Assembly (NCBI GenBank): GCA_031290985.1
Contig: JARLJW010000026.1
Location: forward strand, 47,774 to 111,773
Direction: 5' to 3'
Length of the DNA: 64,000 nt
DNA from: Verrucomicrobiia bacterium
GTDB lineage: Bacteria; Verrucomicrobiota; Verrucomicrobiia; Limisphaerales; UBA11358
Of this stretch, positions 61,187-64,000 are shown one piece after another. Position 1 is the first letter of the stretch; each line of letters starts with the position of its first letter. The notes beneath the pieces were generated by a model, which did no database searches, was not told the DNA's origin, and saw only the letters and a list, made by a program, of their open reading frames with translations. A program made the translations under genes and the position numbers.

Positions 61187-62569
61187 ATGTCACTCCTCAT
61201 CAAAAACGGTGAGATCGTCACCGCCAGCGAACGTTACATCGCAGACATCTTCTGCGAAGGCGAAACCATAACCCGCATCGACAAGCACATTGCCGCGCCG
61301 AAGGGCGCGGAGGTGATCGATGCGCAGGGGAAATTTGTCTTCCCCGGCTTCATTGATCCGCATGTCCACATCTACCTGCCGTTCATGGGCTCGTCCTCGA
61401 AGGACAACTATGTGACCGGCAGCCGCGCCGCGCTCGTCGGCGGCACGACCACGCTCATCGAAATGTGCTGCCCGGCGCGCAAGGATGATGCGCTGGAGGG
61501 GTTTGAGTTGTGGATGAAGCAGGCCGCGGGCAAATCCGCCTGCGATTTTTCATTCCATATGGGCGTTGCGCGGTTTGATGAAAAGACCGAGAAGCAACTG
61601 CGCGAAATCGTGAAGCGCGGCATCAGCTCCTTCAAAATTTTCCTCGCCTACAAGGGCGCGTTCGGCGTGGATGACACGGAACTGTACCGCACACTCAAGC
61701 TGGCGAAGGAGCTCGGCGTGATCGTCACCGCGCATTGCGAGAACGAAACGCTGATCACCGAGCGCAGCCGGGAACTGATTGCCGCCGGCAAGACCGATCC
61801 CGGCCAGCATCACGAAAGCCGGCCGCCAGCCGTGGAGGCGGAAGGCGTGCATCATCTGATGTCCTTTGCCGAACTCACCGGCGCGGCGACTTACATCGTC
61901 CACCTGAGCTGCAAGGAGGCCCTGGACCAGGCCATCGCCGCGCGTCAACGCGGGGTGCGCGTCACGATTGAAACGCTCATCCAATATCTGACGCTCGACA
62001 AGACTGACGCGGAGAAGCCGAATTTCGAAGGTGCAAAATATGTGATGTCGCCGCCGCTGCGCGACCGGCGGAACCAAGAGGTTCTCTGGAATGGCCTGCG
62101 CGATGGCCTCATCCAAACCGTGGCCACGGACCATGCGCCGTTCGACTTCAAGGGCCAGAAGTCGATGGGCAAAAATGACTTCACCAAGATTCCGAACGGC
62201 ATTCCCTCGCTCGAGGAACGCATCAAGCTCCTCTACACCTACGGCGTGAAGACCGGCAAGATCGATCTGCACACGTTTGTGAACGCCGCCAGCACGCAGG
62301 TGGCGAAGACCTTTGACCTGTTCCCGCGCAAAGGCACGATCCAGCCGGGGGCGGACGCCGACCTCGTGGTGTTCGACCCAAATTATCGCGGTAAAATTTC
62401 CGTGAAGACGCAGAGCATGAACCTCGATTACAGCGCGTTTGAAGGCTGGAAGGTGGAAGGCCGGCCGAGCGAGGTCACCGTGCGCGGGCAGGTTGCGGTG
62501 CGGAACGGGAAATTCGTCGGGGAACATGGGCATGGTAAGTTTTTGCAGAGGAAGCCGAGCCATTTTTGA
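61187..62569 (+). CDS. hydA: Dihydropyrimidinase (D-hydantoinase)
   Basis: 460 residues. An amidohydrolase of the cyclic imidase group. Metal ligands are His59 and His61 (DPHVHIY), Lys150 that is carbamylated (SSFKIFLAYKG), AHCENE, IVHLSCKEA and ATDHAP. It hydrolyses dihydrouracil or dihydrothymine to the N-carbamoyl-beta-amino acid. It is step two of the reductive pathway whose first (preA) and third (M20 amidase) steps are also in this cluster. The spacing is 9 bp after the four-helix-bundle gene. Confidence 0.95.
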   Translation: MSLLIKNGEIVTASERYIADIFCEGETITRIDKHIAAPKGAEVIDAQGKFVFPGFIDPHVHIYLPFMGSSSKDNYVTGSRAALVGGTTTLIEMCCPARKDDALEGFELWMKQAAGKSACDFSFHMGVARFDEKTEKQLREIVKRGISSFKIFLAYKGAFGVDDTELYRTLKLAKELGVIVTAHCENETLITERSRELIAAGKTDPGQHHESRPPAVEAEGVHHLMSFAELTGAATYIVHLSCKEALDQAIAARQRGVRVTIETLIQYLTLDKTDAEKPNFEGAKYVMSPPLRDRRNQEVLWNGLRDGLIQTVATDHAPFDFKGQKSMGKNDFTKIPNGIPSLEERIKLLYTYGVKTGKIDLHTFVNAASTQVAKTFDLFPRKGTIQPGADADLVVFDPNYRGKISVKTQSMNLDYSAFEGWKVEGRPSEVTVRGQVAVRNGKFVGEHGHGKFLQRKPSHF

Positions 62570-62615
62570 AATGAAAGCCGCTCGCCTTGTGTCAACATCG
62601 AAGTAAGTTAGCCGC

Positions 62616-62834
62616 ATGCCTGCGATAGAATTGTCAAAAGCCGCACTTGAACTTTCCGCTGAAGATCGGTTGAATCTGGCTCGTCGCTTGGTGGAAAGCG
62701 CGGTCGCCTCGGAATCGCCAAATGAAAGCATCGCCAAGGGTGTCCAACGGATCGAAGACATTGCTGTCGGGCGGGTTAAGGGCTTGACCGAGCATGAGTT
62801 TCGCAGCAGGTTGGCGAGGGAAAAGCGGCGCTGA
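62616..62834 (+). CDS. Addiction-module-component (antitoxin-like) protein
   Basis: 72 residues. It resembles the TIGR02574-type 'putative addiction module component' family: ALELSAEDRLNLARRLVESA, then RIEDIAVGRVKGLTEHEF. These are normally antitoxins followed by a RelE/ParE-type toxin. Here the sequence after the stop stays open in one frame for only about 24 codons (…LKRTVLQTL…), reminiscent of a toxin start, and then breaks. The toxin therefore appears lost. It is independent of the upstream catabolic cluster. Confidence 0.65.
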   Translation: MPAIELSKAALELSAEDRLNLARRLVESAVASESPNESIAKGVQRIEDIAVGRVKGLTEHEFRSRLAREKRR

Positions 62835-63072
62835 AGCGGACCGTACTCCAGACGCTATCATGTTTGCCGGGCGACATCGGCGGAATGGGTAAGTCCATGT
62901 AGCCGCAGCACGTCCGAGCATTGAAACGCGTCCGTATTTCCCAACGTCCTCAGCATTGCCATCCGTTGCGGCTGGGCTGCGCCACAGCCGCCGTCCGTTG
63001 AAATTCAGGGCTTTCGCTGCCAGCGGGATTTCCGAATTTCCCCGGTTTTATTTTTTTGAACTATTTTTTCAG
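62835..63072. other. Intergenic: toxin remnant and AT-rich leader
   Basis: The first ~75 bases may be a decayed toxin start. The remainder contains no supported gene. It ends in an A/T-rich tract (63046-63070) immediately before the 19-bp palindrome, resembling the sequence before the first palindrome at 14355-14366. Confidence 0.35.
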
Positions 63073-63091
63073 TTGGACAGCCTTTGTCCAA
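63073..63091. promoter_or_regulatory. 19-bp palindrome, copy 2 (possible operator)
   Basis: TTGGACAGCCTTTGTCCAA, identical to 14367-14385, including the preceding TTTTTCAG. Only 25 bases separate it from the ATG at 63117. In this position a bound regulator would block transcription or translation initiation. Confidence 0.6.
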
Positions 63092-63116
63092 GTGACGGTG
63101 TGAAAATGGCGGGAAT

Positions 63117-63893
63117 ATGGCTACTGGAAAGATCAACCGGCTGCCGCGGGAGATCCGCGAGCAGGTGAACCAACGACTGAACGCAGGCGAGCCGGGCAAG
63201 CGGCTGGTGGCCTGGCTGAATGAACTGCCGGCGGTGCGGGCGCTGCTGGCGGCGGAGTTTGCGGGCGCTGTCATCAATGAACAGAACCTGACCAATTGGA
63301 AGCAGGGCGGGTTTCGGGAGTGGCGGAGGCAACAGGAGGTCCAGGCATTCACCCAACAGCCCGCCGGGGAGGCGGTGGTGACGCCGGAACAAATAGCCGC
63401 GATCGTGGCAGTGCGTTATCTGGCGACGGTGCGCGAGTGGCAGCAGTCGCCGATGTCAGTGGACCGGCGGTGGCGTCAGATGCGGGTGATGTTGCAGGAT
63501 GTGGTGAAACTGCGGCGGGAGGAACACCGGGAGCAACGGCTGGAACTGGAGCAGGAGCGGTTGGAACTGGATTGGGAGCGGCTGCAGTTCGCGGAGAAAC
63601 AGTTTGAGGCGAAGCAGCAGTCGGACGTGCGGCGGGTGATGACGGCATTTTTGGTGTCGGCGAAACAATGGCCGGAGGTGGGGGAGGCGTTGGCGACGGC
63701 CTTTCGGATGTTACAAGAGCGGAAGGCGGAAACGGAGGGGAAGGAGGCTGGATTAGGGCCGATCAAGGTTAATCAAGGTGGAAAGTTTTTTGAAAATGAA
63801 GGGGCGCGGAACGGGTTAGTAAATTGCTCGCCCTCACCTCAATCCTCTCCCCAGGGGAGAGGACTGGAGTTTGGCTGGGATCATGTCATTTGA
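63117..63893 (+). CDS. HTH/coiled-coil protein, DUF3486-like N-terminus (long form)
   Basis: 258 residues, the fullest member of the family in the window. Residues 4-70 (GKINRLPREIREQVNQRL, NEQNLTNWKQGGFREW) match residues 7-73 of the protein at 15277. Residues 119-150 (WRQMRVMLQDVVKLRREEH, RLELEQERL) match both paralogues. Residues ~130-180 form a long charged coiled coil, followed by a helical stretch (VSAKQWPEVGEALATAFRML). The last ~50 residues read through a REP hairpin (SPSPQSSPQGRG) and are probably not ancestral. Function unknown; DNA binding via the HTH-like region is inferred. Confidence 0.78.
   Translation: MATGKINRLPREIREQVNQRLNAGEPGKRLVAWLNELPAVRALLAAEFAGAVINEQNLTNWKQGGFREWRRQQEVQAFTQQPAGEAVVTPEQIAAIVAVRYLATVREWQQSPMSVDRRWRQMRVMLQDVVKLRREEHREQRLELEQERLELDWERLQFAEKQFEAKQQSDVRRVMTAFLVSAKQWPEVGEALATAFRMLQERKAETEGKEAGLGPIKVNQGGKFFENEGARNGLVNCSPSPQSSPQGRGLEFGWDHVI
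63844..63862. repeat. REP-like hairpin at the 3' end of the long-form gene
   Basis: CCTCTCCCC-A-GGGGAGAGG, a perfect 9-bp stem with a one-base centre, preceded by CCCTCACCTCAAT. It lies within the last codons of the gene at 63117 and is of the same type as the hairpins after the other two family members. Confidence 0.7.
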
Positions 63894-63934
63894 TGCTTAG
63901 AAAGATTGCTGATTCGAGAGGGTGATCGCATTTT

Positions 63935-64000
63935 ATGCCGTTCTGGTCGGGCTCGGTTTTTGGGGAGAAGCCGGTAAAATGGGTTTGGAGGGTGGCGGCC
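63935..64000 (+). CDS. Possible gene start, truncated by the window edge
   Basis: An open frame beginning MPFWSGSVFGEKPVKWVWR runs off the end. A GAGAGGGTG purine tract lies ten bases upstream. Too short to identify. It is noted because the gene after a DUF3486-like gene could reveal the family's context, for example phage packaging. Confidence 0.2.
   Translation, partial: MPFWSGSVFGEKPVKWVWRVAA

Overview
The window looks like the chromosome of a GC-rich, Gram-negative member of the Verrucomicrobiota, probably of the Pedosphaera/Limisphaera type. The assignment rests on gene style, not on a marker gene. The supporting traits are prepilin-like proteins with the [19 protein letters not shown] type of N-terminus, a giant autotransporter-associated beta-strand repeat protein, GYF_2 (DUF4339) proteins, secreted glycosidases that end in a short domain closing with FYRL, and many REP/MITE-like inverted repeats. 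KdsD indicates an LPS-type outer membrane.

Layout. 1-8094 (minus): a nine-gene run of GYF_2/membrane protein, two zinc-finger membrane proteins, a small membrane protein, DUF4129, DUF4350, MoxR ATPase, DUF58 and the start of a SpoIIM-like gene. 8255-14007 (minus): a two-gene restriction-modification system downstream of pyruvate carboxylase. 14008-16066: two small genes of an uncharacterised HTH/coiled-coil family, set among tandem repeats, a palindrome and REP hairpins. 16067-23251: pheA, a rhomboid protease between 41-bp direct repeats of the pheA end, a GYF/cNMP protein, kdsD, an esterase lipoprotein, an RlmI-like methyltransferase and trpS. 23294-28689 (minus): three pseudopilin genes with clear terminators, around hisB and an ABC exporter operon. 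29378: tRNA-Thr.

29648-47054 (plus) is a polysaccharide-sensing and degradation locus. A sensor kinase whose extracellular part is an F5/8C domain plus a GH43-like propeller with its three carboxylates is translationally coupled to a NarL/LuxR response regulator. A 2.3-kilo-residue beta-strand repeat protein, a GH128-like hydrolase and a GH51 arabinofuranosidase follow. 47067-49392 (minus) is an ECF sigma factor next to a membrane protein fused to a class C beta-lactamase-like enzyme.

50375-62569 is a catabolic cluster: malate synthase, M20 carbamoylase, PreA-type dihydropyrimidine dehydrogenase, PrpD, PrpB, PrpC, an acyl-carrier-like protein without the attachment serine, MmsA, a four-helix-bundle protein and dihydropyrimidinase. 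Read as a pathway, uracil or thymine is reduced, ring-opened and decarbamoylated. The C3/C4 semialdehydes become acetyl- or propionyl-CoA through MmsA, and the methylcitrate cycle oxidises propionyl-CoA. Nearly every spacer between its genes is filled by a ~130-bp inverted-repeat element. The window ends with an orphan antitoxin-like gene and a third member of the HTH/coiled-coil family, preceded by the same 19-bp palindrome as the first.

The best candidates for undescribed biology are the GH43-kinase fusion system and the repeat-associated HTH/coiled-coil family with its palindrome.
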